A stretch of DNA of 64,000 bases from NCBI GenBank assembly GCA_030770425.1, contig JASJFT010000091.1, positions 62,001 through 126,000 on the forward strand, in the 5' to 3' direction. The stretch's first letter is position 1. Every line of letters starts with the position of its first letter. This DNA is from Darksidea phi (taxonomy: Eukaryota; Ascomycota; Dothideomycetes; Pleosporales; Lentitheciaceae). The notes under the pieces are model-generated. The model searched no databases. It worked only from the letters and a program-made list of their open reading frames with translations, and was not told the DNA's origin. Position numbers and translations under genes: made by a program. Positions 32,625-44,699 of this stretch are shown here, one piece after another.

Positions 32625-35063
32625 CCTTACTTTGTGTTAGTGCAATTCCGCGAAAAGTGACGCCAAAGATCCAATTGCCAAAGCTTGGTGAGGGCTGAGG
32701 TTCATATAATGAGTAGAACTGGCCTTCCTTGTTCAAGTACAATCTACCGGAGTGGAGTCGTTGAAAATACTCACTTGAGAATGTTCGACAGGTACTCGGG
32801 TGCACGAACGTTCCCGTTACACTGGCATGAACCCAGTGCTGCGGTTAACTTCTCAAGTCACCATTCGATCTCAGAGTCTTGTATATGGCTTCTGTATGGT
32901 GGAAATACTGCTCCGCGTGCAACGTGAACCATGGGTGAGAGTATGCTGTGCTTATGTTCAGAGTGGCTTGGGTCGGCACATGGCCTGCCTGCTCGTAAGG
33001 CGGACGACAAACTTCCGCCTTAGAGCAACTGCAAATATTGTAGGGACACCTGCGGAGTTTGATAAGTTTGGATGCGTTAGTATATCAAGGCGCATTCATC
33101 CCAGACCCAAACCGTGGAGCCCCTCGTATTGGATATATAGGAAGGTCTCTGGATTAGGTTTCGTGCTCACGTCTGACCCCCTCATATTGAGGGATGCGGT
33201 CCGAAATAAAGAATTGTCAACGAAATATCGAGATACTTTGAGGAATATCTTGGCCTTCTCTGGCTGGTTACCAGTTGCTAGCCCCGGCGCTGATCCCTAA
33301 GCATTGGCAGGCGAGGTTACCTTAGTATAGCCGATGTAGCCTCAGCCAGCAGACGATTTATGCTAGCGTCTGCGAGACCCGGTTGACTGCGTAGATTATG
33401 TGGGGAATTAGGGTCGAGATTGAGGGACTTTATATATGAAACTCCTAGATAGCTGCAACATTGCCGAGTCTCACACGAATATTGCCGGTGTCGGGACAGT
33501 ACGACGAGCGATCAGGTGTGCGACTCTCAAACACCTGTCGGTAATTTTCTTCTGCCAACATCGTGAGGCAGAACAAGCAAAGATATGTCGAATAACAACG
33601 CGATGTAGAGCCTCGCGGTTGCTGCGCACGGAATCGAGCGACATTGGTGGATCACTTCAACCCGTCCTCGTGACGAATAATATGCGAGATATTGCAGCTG
33701 TTGTTCTCGGCCTCACGGGATGCTTCGTGGTTTTTAATACGGATCAGACGGCACAGTTGTCAAGCTAGTAAAACGACAGCTGGTTCGCGTTCCTCGCGGT
33801 GCCGTGCTACTAAAGCTTCCTCTTGAGCCCAAATGCGGAGCAATAGCCGTCATGTTCCGCGCCGACATGCGAGGCCATAGAACGAACCCGACCCCTAGGA
33901 GCTTCCCAGAAACAAGGAAGCGAACAAAAATCGGTAGTATGGTTCCATGCACTTCTGGTACCGGCAGAACCGTGAAAGGGACGATGAGTCGCAGAGCACT
34001 TTCGAATTTGTCGCTTCCAAGCTAGTTGAGCGATAATGGCGACCCTTAAATAGCGTACCGAAAACAGTTCAGGAAGACTAGGAAGAATGTGATGGCTGTG
34101 GAGTGAAGAGACGCCGTAGACAAGGATAAAACAGGAAGAGCGAGATATCTGGCTGAGACATCAACTTTGCCGCATCAAGCTATTAGCTCCACATAATCCT
34201 TGCATAACATCACAATATCATACTCAAAAGCAAAGGAAACCATATTTGGCGTCTTTCGACATTTGTGGGGTCACCTCTTCTCTGATCTCTTTTGTCTTTT
34301 GTTTTCTACATACCGTTCCTGGTATTTCACATGCGTGCATGCCAGCCCCACGTTCAAGAACAGAATTATTGCTTCACCGAGCAATCCCGAGTGTGAACAC
34401 GGCCAGGATTAAAATCATGCAAACCGTAGACTACTTTAGTTGGCATACCAACAAGACAAAGTTGCGGCGAAGATTAGTCTCAACGGCTGTAGATTATCCA
34501 AGGCAAAGATACAACGTGGATACGTCACAAAGCTTATTACAAAATGGCATACCAACAAGTAGGGGGATGACATAAGCGATTTAGGTTTAGGTGTGTCTGA
34601 ACATAATAAGAAAACATGGCAACAAACATAGAGAGAATAAGATAAATGTGTAGATGTCAATGCAAGAAAAGAAATAAAAGAGTAGAATAAGGCGTCCACT
34701 ATAAAGATTAGCTAGGGGGTTATAGCCAGCAAGTATAGTCTAATACTTGTTTGAAAGGCAGTGCCCTGTCTGTGTGAAAGAGGGAAGAGGATGTTGGGCC
34801 TATTACTGTGTAAGCATGACCTATTTGTGTATCAGCATGCAAGAGAAAAGACAAGACAAAGAAAACTCATGAGATGGAAAGGTGGGTAGAAAGGCTGCTT
34901 ATACAAAGATGCATTCCTTTAACGTAGGTGATTTGCTCGCTTTGCACGACCGGGAAGCGGCGACGATGGATTGATCTTGCACGCGATGACGAGAAGGCTC
35001 CAAATCATCTGATTCCGTATTTGAGGTCTACATGGTGCCGCCGCTGGGTGATATTGTCGTCCC
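32625..35063. other. 2.4-kb intergenic region
   Basis: Open frames at 32800-33300 and 33436-33768 reach 166 and 110 codons but have no recognisable domain, signal peptide or family resemblance. Near 33430 a TATATAT box overlaps an ATG and cannot serve it. I see no RNA gene. The left end is the metalloprotease promoter; the right end is the 3' flank of the capping-protein gene. Confidence 0.4.
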
Positions 35064-36096
35064 TCACCGGCCCATGCTGCTAATCATCTCCCTCTGTGTC
35101 GCCCGATCTTTATTCGTCTGACTGAGCGGTGGGATACCTAGGAATTCCGTCAGCGAAAAGCGTCTGCCACGTTTTTTTCGCACGTCCATACTTCGCAAAT
35201 CGCCCACCACGTCCTTCGCCTTGCCAAAGTAGACCTCTTGCAGCAAGTTCCGCATCTTCAGCTCCATGTCCTCGACCATCTTGCCAATGTTGGCGACGTG
35301 CGAGCCGTCATCTTCGACAGCCATGTCCTGCTCAACCTGGCGCACCATGTTCCCGGAGAGATCGAGGCCGCCGAGGGCTTCCGAGTCGGTGCCGAGGGAA
35401 AGGATGACGGTGGAGGTGAGTTTGTAGTGAGCGGTGCGGGCGCGGTCTTGGGCATCAAATACGTGGATGCTATCCCAGCTGCCGGAACTCTTGGGGGTGG
35501 GGGTGACGGCTGGCCTTGTCAGCAGACGACCGAGGAGGAATTACCAGATAAACGTACCTTTTTTGAGGAGCACGCAGCCCGCGAAGCCATCATCCATATC
35601 CCAAAGGTATACGCTCGATATTCCGCCCTCGAAGTAGCTGCCCTCGTCAGCCCTGTTGTAGATGTAGTGACCTCGGGAACCCGCAAGAAGCTCTACCGAC
35701 AGCCAGGAGCGTACTCACAGCTCCCGATACACGTCAAAAGCCTCATTCGCCTTGATTTCCATCTTCCGAATGCGGTCGCTCGGCGTCACTCCCTCGTCAA
35801 TGGGCGGCTCGAATTCGTTGCTCCACGGACTCCGCCAGCTGTCGCCGTCGCGGTTGTAGTCGCAGCATAGGAAGTCGCGCTTCGTCTTGGAGCATTTCTT
35901 GACCGTCAGTGGGATATCGACGGACTCGAGGAGATCCTCTTCTAGCGAGGGATTCAGTTCGATGATGTGGTCGACATTGCGCTTGACATCTTTGGGGTTC
36001 AGTCGCCGCAGCAGGTCGCTAGAATTGTCAGCGGACCGGAAGAAGCTGGAAGTAGATGAACAGAGCTTACAGAGCGCTGTCAATGGGGTCTGCCAT
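35064..36096 (-). CDS. CAP2: F-actin capping protein, beta subunit
   Basis: With the alpha subunit it caps actin filament barbed ends at cortical patches. Minus-strand exons are 36096-36071, 36018-35719, 35637-35558 and 35509-35064, giving 283 residues, typical of the family. The family block [20 protein letters not shown] begins across the first intron. The middle has [19 protein letters not shown] and [14 protein letters not shown]. The tentacle end follows [16 protein letters not shown]. Exon 1 is only 26 bp, so prediction programs often start such genes wrongly inside intron 1. The assignment is secure. Confidence 0.96.
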
Positions 36097-36984
36097 GGTT
36101 CCACTGTGGTGTTGGGCTGCATAGAGGTCTGAGGCTCTGCCGTGCCCCTCCAACGTTCCGTCGCCGCACGAGTCAGGTCGTCCCGCGCCACCCATCATGG
36201 TTTAGCGTGTAACCCGCACAACCTCAGATATTCGGTGACGACGCGAGTATTGTGCTTCGAACAACAATGCTTTGTTTGCAAAGAGCAGGATTGTCAGTGG
36301 TTAATACATAGCTATGGCTAGATGTATCATTCGTTATTCATGCCCCTTCTCCGTCCACGGTGCTTTGTTGAGTTGTGCTTTCCTTCAGCGGCTGCGACCT
36401 TCACCGCGGAAAGCTCACGACGACGGCATTTTATAAGAAACAACATGGATGTAACCTTCAGATGCTTCGGCGCGATCCGCGACATAATACAATGGTGCAC
36501 GCGCACTAATCGGGCCACTCATATGAGCGTAGAGTACGATATAGGCTATCTGATGGAAAAGAGACGAGAGCTACTGTGTGGATGCGCCAGCCGTACTACG
36601 TACTTCCACCTTAAACCCTCGCATTCGGCATAAGCAATCGCACACCGCCATAATAGAGCGCAGAATGACTTTACCCCTCTTCTCCAAGATAACTAGACGT
36701 CGCCGTCATTCTATGTATCCAATTGAGGGTGAAGTCAGGCGCACCTGCACTCGCCGTCATTGTATGCCATACTTTCGCATTCACCTTCACCTTCGCCCAT
36801 TTGCATCAGCGGCGTCTCCATTAGCGGCATCTCAACACCTATAAAAACCCGGGGTTGCCTGCTCTTTTCTGTTTCTCCAGTTCTCCGCCACTAAGCCCTC
36901 GACTTCAGATAAAGCTTGCGAGCTTCCATCTTCGTGTCTCATCACCAACCCGTTTCACCTCACCAACATCCACCAACATCCACC
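36097..36984. other. Divergent promoter region, CAP2 / nuclear basic protein
   Basis: About 890 bp between the two divergent genes. No additional gene is supported. A TATA box for the right-hand gene is listed separately. Confidence 0.45.
36839..36849 (+). promoter_or_regulatory. TATA box of the nuclear basic protein gene
   Basis: CTATAAAAACC lies about 145 bp before the start codon at 36985, followed by a C/T-rich leader. Confidence 0.6.
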
Positions 36985-37636
36985 ATGTCCGACACTGGTA
37001 ATGACGCAGCCGCTCAGGCCACTAGCATCGGCCCCAGCTTCACCGAACGTGAGATGCAGATGCTGGCCTATGCGATGCAGTCGCTGAAGACCGGTCCCCC
37101 GGAGGTAAATTATTTGCTTTGACTCAAGCGCATCGGCTTTAACGATCATAGATCGATTACGAAAAGCTCGCCAGTTACGCCGGCATGACCAACCCTCGGT
37201 CTGCATCCAACGCCTGGGCCAAGATCAAGATCAAGCTCCTTGCCGCCACCACCGAAGGTGGTCCCCCGGCCACTCCTAAGAAGGGGGGCGCTCGGAGGAA
37301 AGCCCCTGCGAAGGATGACGACGCCGACGCCGAGGGCGCTAACGGCGAGTCTCCCGTCAAGAAGACTCCCCGCAAGCGTGCCGCCAAGAAGCAGGAGGTT
37401 GACGGTGAGGAGACCACTCCCAAGAAGAAGGGTCGGCCTGCCAAGGGCAAGAAAAGCTCCGACGACGAGACTGGTGCGTACATAACCTCAACCTGTGACT
37501 AACATAGTACTGATACATCGCAGCCGAGGCCAAGACTGAGGCCAAGAAGAACGTCAAGGAGATTAAGACCGAGGATGACTCTCAGGGCGACGCTACCGGT
37601 ACCGATGCCGACGCTGAGGGCGAGGAGGAGATCTAA
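36985..37636 (+). CDS. Small nuclear basic protein with SANT/Myb-like N-terminus and AT-hook-like motif
   Basis: Exons 36985-37104, 37152-37473 and 37524-37636 give 184 residues. The first about 75 residues form a compact helical domain (SFTEREMQMLAYAMQSL, then DYEKLASYAGMTNPRSASNA) that recurs at the N-terminus of many ascomycete nuclear proteins and looks like a Myb-type fold. The rest is low-complexity, rich in Lys, Ala, Pro and acidic residues, with SPVKKTPRKR and KKKGRPAKGKK, the latter resembling an AT-hook. A chromatin-associated role is inferred from composition; I cannot give a specific function. Strong TATA and Kozak (CACCATG) signals suggest high expression. Confidence 0.8.
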
Positions 37637-38659
37637 TCAGGCTGTCGACGGGCACCTTGAGGTCGGTTACCCTCCTCCCTCACGCCGTGGCTACATTTCT
37701 AATCATCCTACTAGTCAGAGCCGCCATCTGCCCAATTCGTCTCGGTGCTCAATCTGGGTGCTGGTTTTGGTATGGTGAATATTCATTTTTTGGTGCCACC
37801 TCTGGCTACCGGGCTTTGGGTTTTCATGACGTGTGACGGACTGCATCACTAAGGGATTCTTGGTTTCAAAGGCCATGGCATCGATCGACGCGGATTTCGC
37901 GGAAATTTGATCTATTTCCTGGAGGCATTGTGGAGTACATGATTTTTGATGGGCAATTGGTACAATCTCGAGCAGGATGGCTCGTATACCTGTCATCGTC
38001 AACATCTCATACATCAATAAATCTACCTTGACAAGTTCGTACTCATGATCCTCTTTCGCGTCGTAACCTGCCTAGGTTACCACTGCGGTCATGGAGATGG
38101 AAAGGTTGAAACAAACGGCCGGCTCAGGAAGCGTGCTGTCAAGTGGTGGCTCGTGCTCAAGCTTCCCACCACCGTAGCACCAAACCAATACCGCAGACGG
38201 CATGGAGACAGCTCAGCTTTAAGCTCCCCACTACCATCGTCCACAACTTCCCACCTCATGCGTCTACCTCCCCCAATCCATCTCTGTCTATTCACGCGTC
38301 CCACCAATCGAGGCTAGCGCGGCCTCATGCAGATCCGCAATCACGACATCGAACCCCAGAATTCCACGCACTATCTCCTCCATCATAGCACGCGCAATGG
38401 CATTAACAGCATCTCTATAATGCTCCTAAGGCTTTTCGATGAGCCTCCTCGGAGCAAACCTCGGTGTCAATCCAATGGCGCATCGGCTTCTTGCCATGAA
38501 TTGGTCGTCATGGCTTGGAGCACGCGGTGTGCCCGGTTCGCTGGGTAATCCACATTATTGCATCATCTTCTGGCCTGTGGAACCGAATTCTAACCATGAT
38601 ATTTAAAGGTGTGGTATGATGTACACCTGTGCACCCCCAGACTTGTTGGTATTTGACGG
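37637..38659. other. Intergenic
   Basis: The left part is the 3' UTR of the basic protein. No gene or RNA is recognised in the rest. Confidence 0.4.
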
Positions 38660-40272
38660 TGCGGATTGCTTACCGGAGCCACGGCTTTGAACAAGAGAGA
38701 TGATCAGCTCCAGAGGCCTGATGCTTCTGGATCTTCAGACTCGGACCTAGAGATTATTACTGAGGGTGGTATCAATGAGAAAAAGCTGCTTAGGAAGCTT
38801 GATTTGAGGCTTCTTCTGGCGGTGTCAATTTTGTACCTGCTTTCGTTTTTGGATCGCAGCAATGGTATGCCACATCCTCAATCCTTCATAGTGGTAACTG
38901 ACGGTTCCAGTGGCCAACACTCGAATCGAGGGTTTAACTACGGACCTTACGATGACTGGAAACCAGTATCTGACCGGTCTCACGCTCTACTTCGTCGGTT
39001 ATGTCCTTTCGAGGTACCGTGTAACATCATCCTCAAGCGCACCATGCCGAAGTTCTGGCTTCCTACTTTGACAATCGCGTGGGGTATTGTCGCGACATTC
39101 ATGGGCGTAACGCAGAACCTTGCAGGCTTCTTTGTTCTCCGCTTCTTGTGAGTGCGACACACGATCCTTTCCAAGGTGTATTGACGCATCGTAACCTAGG
39201 TGTTACCGAATCCGGCATCTTTCCTGGTGTTGTCTACTACTATCGATGTGGTGCAAGAGAGATGAACGCCAATATCGCATCTCGTTGTTCTTCAGTTGCG
39301 CCTCGCTTAACGGTTGGCAGTGAATCTTTATCTTAGTAAGACCATACTTGTCCCATCACGCACATTTTGTGTTTACGGATCTGTAGGAAGGTCTCATCAC
39401 TATCATCATTGCTATCGTCGCATACTGCTTCATTTCCAACTATCCCGAAAGCGTCAGCTGGTTGTCGAAAGACGAACGTTCATTCATACAAGCTCGTCTC
39501 AGAGATAATGACTCGGCCAATAATGAGAAGTTCACTTGGGCTGCTATCTTGAATGCTATTAGGGACATCGAAGTTTGGCTGTACGGTGCCTGCTTTCACA
39601 CAATGAGCTTGCCCCTGTACACTTTATCGTTGTTCTTGGTAAGTGCGCCACTCTCCCTCTCAGAAGCTTGCTGACATGCTGCCAGCCTACCATTATCAGA
39701 GACATGGGATATACATCCGCTCAATCTCAGCTACTGACGATCTCGCCTTACGCCGTTGCGACCATCTAACGGTCGTCTGGGCCGTTCTTGCACAAAAGTA
39801 CAACCGACGTGCCCTCTTCACCCTATCAGCCACCTCTCTCGCTATCATCGGCTATATCATCCTCCTCGCAAATAAACATCCCACCGCACGACCCGGTGTT
39901 TCCTACGTTGGCACCTTCATCGCTGCCATGGGAATATACCCCTCCGTCGCTCTTGTTCTATGCTAGCCCGCTGTCAATGTGACCGGCCAGACAAAGCGCG
40001 CGTCCGCCAATGCTATGCAGATTTCCATCGGAAATCTCGGTGCTGTCATAGGAACACAGCTGTATCGACTGAAGACTTCACCACGATATGTTGTTGGGCA
40101 CTCGGTCGCGCTTGCCTATCTAGTCGGGAACTTGGTTGTTGCCACTAAGCTTTGGTGGATCTTATCGGGGGAGAATACGAGAAAGATGGAGTATCTTGCT
40201 GCGCATCCCGAGACGCGCGTATTCCATGATACAGAAGAGGACCTTAAATTAGGTAATAAGCATCCAAGATAG
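38660..40272 (+). pseudogene. Decayed MFS permease (allantoate/nicotinate permease-like)
   Basis: The frames together spell an MFS anion:cation symporter of the Dal5/Tna1 type: KKLLRKLDLRLLLAVSILYL, LDRSN (intron) VANTRIEGL, NIILKRTMPKFWLPT, GVTESGIFPGVVYY, LSKDERSFIQARL and a late SANAMQISIGNLGAVIGTQL. At least three single-base losses are visible: after TAYF-like LYFVGYVL near 39012, after GVVYY near 39242, and near 39766 where ATI runs into a stop. There is also a nonsense TAG near 39964 in place of a codon within LVLC-PAVN. No ATG is present at the expected N-terminus. Introns remain recognisable, so decay is recent. No functional transporter is expected unless sequencing errors explain all lesions. 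Confidence 0.8.
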
Positions 40273-40813
40273 CACTTCAACACGTAGATATCGCAGACGC
40301 CTCGTGTGTCCAGTACGGGAATGATAGGAGGTACGAGCCGTAGCAGAAAGTCTATACTAGGGATGCACTTCGTTTCAATTGCTGATACCAAAGCAATTGC
40401 GAAAGTATACTAATCTTACCGGACTCCTTCAGTTCCTGATAAAAAAAACTTCTTCCTCAATCCTTTTATTACGATGTTACTCGCCTACAAACCGAAGTTT
40501 CGAAAGAACACCCATCCCGCTTTCGCGCTATATACCCGTATGCAGGGTTCCCCACCAGCGATATTACCCCAGATTCCAATGTCTCCCCGCACACTATGGA
40601 TGTCAATTCTCGGTTCCGAATTAGCCATATGCAGCCAATGCGACGTATCGAATCGAACAGGCGTGCCGGAAGCCGCTAGAAGCTCGTTTTATGCACCAGA
40701 CAGTGGGCAAGGCGACGCGGATATATTGAGCTAATGAGGAACTTCAGCGCGGAACCTTTTAAAACGCGTTTGCGCTTGACATCTTCAGTCCCTTTGAATA
40801 GGACGTGAAAGCA
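40273..40813. other. Intergenic, promoter of the dioxygenase gene
   Basis: No gene recognised. Confidence 0.4.
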
Positions 40814-41894
40814 ATGGCGAGACTCAGCCAGTCGCAAAATAAATCGCCTCCACCGAGAACGGGAAAGGGAAAGTCGGCTTTCGTACGTTTTCTTCCACTC
40901 GATCCACCGCATCTACCATCTCACCAGACAATTAGTCGCGACTTGAACTCTCTGGACTGATAGCATTCTTCCTCCTCCCACTACTTCTACCAGCCATCTG
41001 GTCTGGTCAGCTCCGAGAATACCTCCCATCACAACTCCGCGCATACTTCCCCGCGACAGCATCTTCAAAGGGCGATATTGTGGTTGCAGAAGAGCCATCA
41101 TTACTTGAAGCATGCAAAACGCACAGCTACACCACGGAGATTATATCATTAGATCCACTGCTGGTCTATATCAACAACTTTACATCAGTCGCTGAAGCAG
41201 AAGCGCTTATCGCGCTCGGGTGATCATCCCTCCCTTCTTCCCACTTCCTTTATTCCGGCCTTTATCAACAGATACTAAGGTTTCCAGCGAACCCGACTTC
41301 GAACCCTCCTTCATATCCCGCTCCCACGGCCCCAACGCAAAAGTCACCGGCCGCACCTCCGAATCCGCTCCCCTCGAACTCACCCATCCGCTAGTATCCT
41401 GCATCGTTTCACGCGCACGCAAGTTCATGGGTACCACACTGCAACCAACAGAACCCTTCAGCGTGCCGCAGCTAGTGCGATACTTCCCAAGCCAACGCTA
41501 CGACCTGCACACAGACTTCTGGCCCCAACACCAACTCATGAACGACGGCTCCGGGCGGCTGTTCAATCGCGTAGCTTCTTTTTTCGTGTTTCTCCGCGAC
41601 AACTGCACTGATGGAGAGACGTACTTCCCTTCTGTCGACGCACTTGATGTCGATGCCGAGCGCGGAGGTAATTTGGAGAGCCTGTTTCAAGGCAGAGTTA
41701 AGAGAGGTGGGAAAGAGGGGCAGGAGATGGGTGTCAAGTTTAAGCCTATTCGGGGCAATGCGCTGTTCTGGGTTAATCTTGACCAGGAGGGGAATGGAGA
41801 TAGGCGAGTTGTTCATGCGGGGTTGCCGGTGGGTGAGGGGGAGAAGATTGGCTTGAACCTCTGGCCAAGGAAGTTCTATGGGAGTCGTGAGTGA
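40814..41894 (+). CDS. Membrane-anchored prolyl 4-hydroxylase-like 2OG-Fe(II) dioxygenase
   Basis: Exons 40814-40882, 40936-41219 and 41288-41894 give 319 residues. A Lys/Pro-rich N-terminus of about 25 residues precedes one membrane anchor (about residues 29-45, GLIAFFLLPLLLPAIW), so the enzyme is probably a type II ER/Golgi protein. The catalytic jelly-roll shows the iron ligands His-x-Asp in YDLHTDFW (about 192-194) and a distal His in RVVHAGLP (about 293). A basic 2-oxoglutarate ligand lies near EKIGLNLW. Family members hydroxylate prolines in proteins; the substrate here is unknown. Exon 1 was chosen because it supplies a start and the only in-frame splice to the membrane helix. Confidence 0.85.
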
Positions 41895-42332
41895 GGGAAA
41901 GGGAGGCAGCAAGTAGGTAGTTTCTTTCTTAATGTAGATATCGGAATGACAACATTCAATCTCTCTTAAGACGCATCGATTCGGAATGCCATTTGGAAAT
42001 AAGTGTCGTAAGTTGTTAATGATAAAGGCCTCGGACTTGCGAAACTTACAACTCTTGCGAGGCATACTCAGTCTGATTCCCGCCTCAACGGCTCATGCGC
42101 GAGTCCGAGGAGCCATATTCCAGGGAATTCAGAGTTTCGCCGATGCTTCAGCAAATAATACCTTAATACACTATTCATAAACTCGTTTGATAATAATTTT
42201 TTGTGATTTTCCACCAAGTGTCATATAATATAAGATAAAAACGACCATACCCGTACCAATTAGAGAAGTACGTACATGCTATACTAAGTTCAAATTCTTT
42301 CCCTTTGCCTCAGAGCATGCCCTATGAACGCT
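41895..42332. other. Intergenic between convergent genes
   Basis: AT-rich around 42180-42260; no gene recognised. Confidence 0.4.
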
Positions 42333-44699
42333 CTACCTCTTTCGTTTCTTGCCTGTCTTTGGAAGTGGCTTGTCTTCTTCTGGTGCTATTTCTTGTCGAT
42401 CTGTCTCTTCCTGCTGCATCCGCTCCATATCTCGTTCCTTCTCCTTTATCTCTTCGCCCTTCCTTTTCACCTCCTTACCTTTCCCCTTTCTCTCTTCGCC
42501 CATTCTCTTTCTCTCTTCGTCCATTATCTCTATCTCTTCCTTCTCCTTTCTTATCAATGCCTCTTCCTGCTCCACTCCCGTTGCCGCCTGTATGCGTGTA
42601 TTTGCTTTCTGTCTTTCTTTTCTTGACAATTTCTTGACCCCCTGTTCATCCTGCGCATAAATTTCTCCAGCGAAGACGCCGGGTTCGACAACCACATGGA
42701 AGAAACGCGATCGGACTTTCTCATCTAAATAGCATACATTAGTTAGCATTGCGTATTAATGTAAGCCTCCTGGGCGGAAGATAAACGGCAAGGAAGCGTA
42801 CCTTTAATCTTAACGTTCTGAATCTCAATATTCCGAAGCGCAGATATAGAACAGAAGTTGAGGACGATGAAGTCGTCCATACTGTCCCAGTCCCGATATT
42901 CACCTCCAGTCGCAAATCGAGCTGTATGCTTCTCAATCTCCGTAGTACTCTCACATTGCAACAGTTCAATACCCCACTTTTTATCAGAGACGTAGAGATC
43001 GATTCGACCCTCTTTAGTGGAAGAATGTTCAGACAGAATAGGGAGATAACGGAGCTCAAGTTTCAAACAACGACTCAGCTCATCTTGAAGCGCAGCTCGT
43101 GGAATGCCCCAGCTCCCATTAGACTGGGGTTTTCGGAGGAATCGAGCGATGGCATTGGCGCAAATCTCATGAAGGCTCAGATTGTTCTCGACAGCGTCGC
43201 GTTCTCGGTGTGAAATAAGGTGGTAATAGGCGAGCCGTCGATGCAATGGAGATGCAAAGGTGAATGTTCTTGCTCCGCTCTCAGATACCCGCGTTTCAGT
43301 ATGTAGGAAGCCCATTTTGTGACAAAACGCGAATGCGTCAAAGCCGCCCTGGATATGGGACAGTCCATCGGGTTGCCTAACGACCTCCATGAGTGCATGT
43401 TTGATGTCCAGGAGTTTCAGACTGTCGCTGTACGCAGAATGCTCTAGACAATCCTCCACACAAGCTTCACTGTAAGCTGACCACACTCCTTTACCAAAAC
43501 GCGTCAGCCATTCTATACAGCCGTTTGTGTTCTTGACGATTAGATCGTGGAAAAGCTTCGGCGACAAGGCTCGAGTGCGCTTCATATCGGACTACTGATA
43601 TGTTAGTGAATACTATAATTCAATAGAGGTATCTAAGACTTACGCCGGAAAAGGTCTTTTCTAAGTATGATAGAAGCAGTCCAACCATGCCAGGATGGCC
43701 ATCAGTAACATCGTAAAAGTAATCGTCGACTCCATCCTCGAGCTGGTAGTGGTTCGACGTGGCAAAGCTCTGGATTATGAAGGCTACTTCTTCTTTTCGA
43801 AAGAGCATACCTGGGATTTCTTTTCGAAAGAGCATACCTGGGATTTCTTTTCGAAAGAGCATACCCGGCATTCCAGACACGGTAGGACGCAGCTCGATGC
43901 TTGGTAAAGAATGCATCTGTAGCGCGCGCGGTAGAATGTTTAGGTCGGGTTCGGAAATACCAGTAGCGCCATGGGCAAAGACTAGGACGTATAAAGGTCG
44001 TTCCATATGGTGCCAGAAGTTCTTCACCATCGACCAAAAGTCTTGGTCTTTATATGAGTCTTGAGCTTCATCAATAAGGTAGATCTTTTGGGCAGCCGGA
44101 TTGTAGGGGCGAATTTTGGCATTCTCAGTTCGCCAATGTGCCTGCTCCTTCGCAAGATATTCTTGATACCTTAGGCCATTGCGCTTGTCCGTGCTTTTCC
44201 AACTAAGGTACACCGGTTCTAAATCCAACTCTTGATGGGCGATTCGATGGCCTAGTAGTCTAAGCAGAGTGGTTTTTCCGGCTTGGGGTGATGCACGAAT
44301 AATCATAGTTCCATGCAGACGTACGCATTGTAAACTTAAGGTAACCAGTTCTTCTCGCTTGCAAAGATATTTGCATTCGGGGTCCCAAGGCTTTTCCTGA
44401 ATTGGCGCGTGATCGTCCATTGTATACCCACACTGGACGCAACTGTTGGCTGAGTTTTCGGATAACCCCTTGTGACAAGAGCACTTCTGACACAACCAAG
44501 AGGTTTCTACGGTGGAATTGAGTAGAGAGTCTTGGCTCGGTTTGTTGCTGGGGTCTTGAGATCCGCTTTCGTTTTGTATTGTAGCCGCTCTTGTAGTTTT
44601 GAAGGTTCGCTGAATTTTAGGCAGTTTGCTCTCAAACTGCGATCCTACAGCTTTTGCCTGGGATGGAAGACGGCTTTTATAGCTAGTAATTACTGGCAT
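42333..44699 (-). CDS. Zinc-finger + P-loop NTPase + restriction-endonuclease-like protein (Crinkler-type architecture)
   Basis: Minus-strand exons 44699-43644, 43591-42802 and 42724-42333 give 745 residues. A degenerate RanBP2-like finger sits at residues 68-91 (W68, C70, C73, C87, C90). The NTPase has Walker A ASPQAGKTT (K142), Walker B IYLIDEAQDSY (D210, E211) and a GHPGMVGLLLSYLE winged-helix-like end near 334. Residues 354-540 form a helical linker. The nuclease-like domain has EGRIDLYVSDKKWGIELL (D550, E561) followed by H574, RF and a GGEYRDWDS tail. This NTPase-plus-REase pairing is the arrangement described for Crinkler-type proteins of oomycetes and fungi. From about 660 to the end the protein is a highly charged Glu/Lys coiled coil ending in a Lys/Arg nuclear-localisation-like tail. 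No signal peptide is seen, so export is not indicated. A 27-bp tandem triplication lies inside the NTPase. Function is inferred only: a nucleotide-gated nucleic-acid-targeting or effector/conflict protein. Confidence 0.75.
43791..43871 (-). repeat. 27-bp tandem repeat x3 inside the NTPase coding region
   Basis: Three near-identical 27-bp units in frame encode three copies of the nonapeptide IPGMLFRKE or close variants (residues about 277-303). The copies are almost base-identical, implying a recent expansion that keeps the frame. They fall between Walker B and the GHPG block, in the C-terminal part of the ATPase. Confidence 0.85.

Noticed and set aside
32800..33300. 166-codon plus-strand frame
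   Set aside because: No domain, signal peptide or family resemblance, and nearby frames of similar length exist by chance in this GC content.
33424..33768. 110-codon frame starting at 33436 behind a TATA box
   Set aside because: The TATATAT box overlaps the ATG, so it cannot be that gene's promoter, and the peptide is not recognised.
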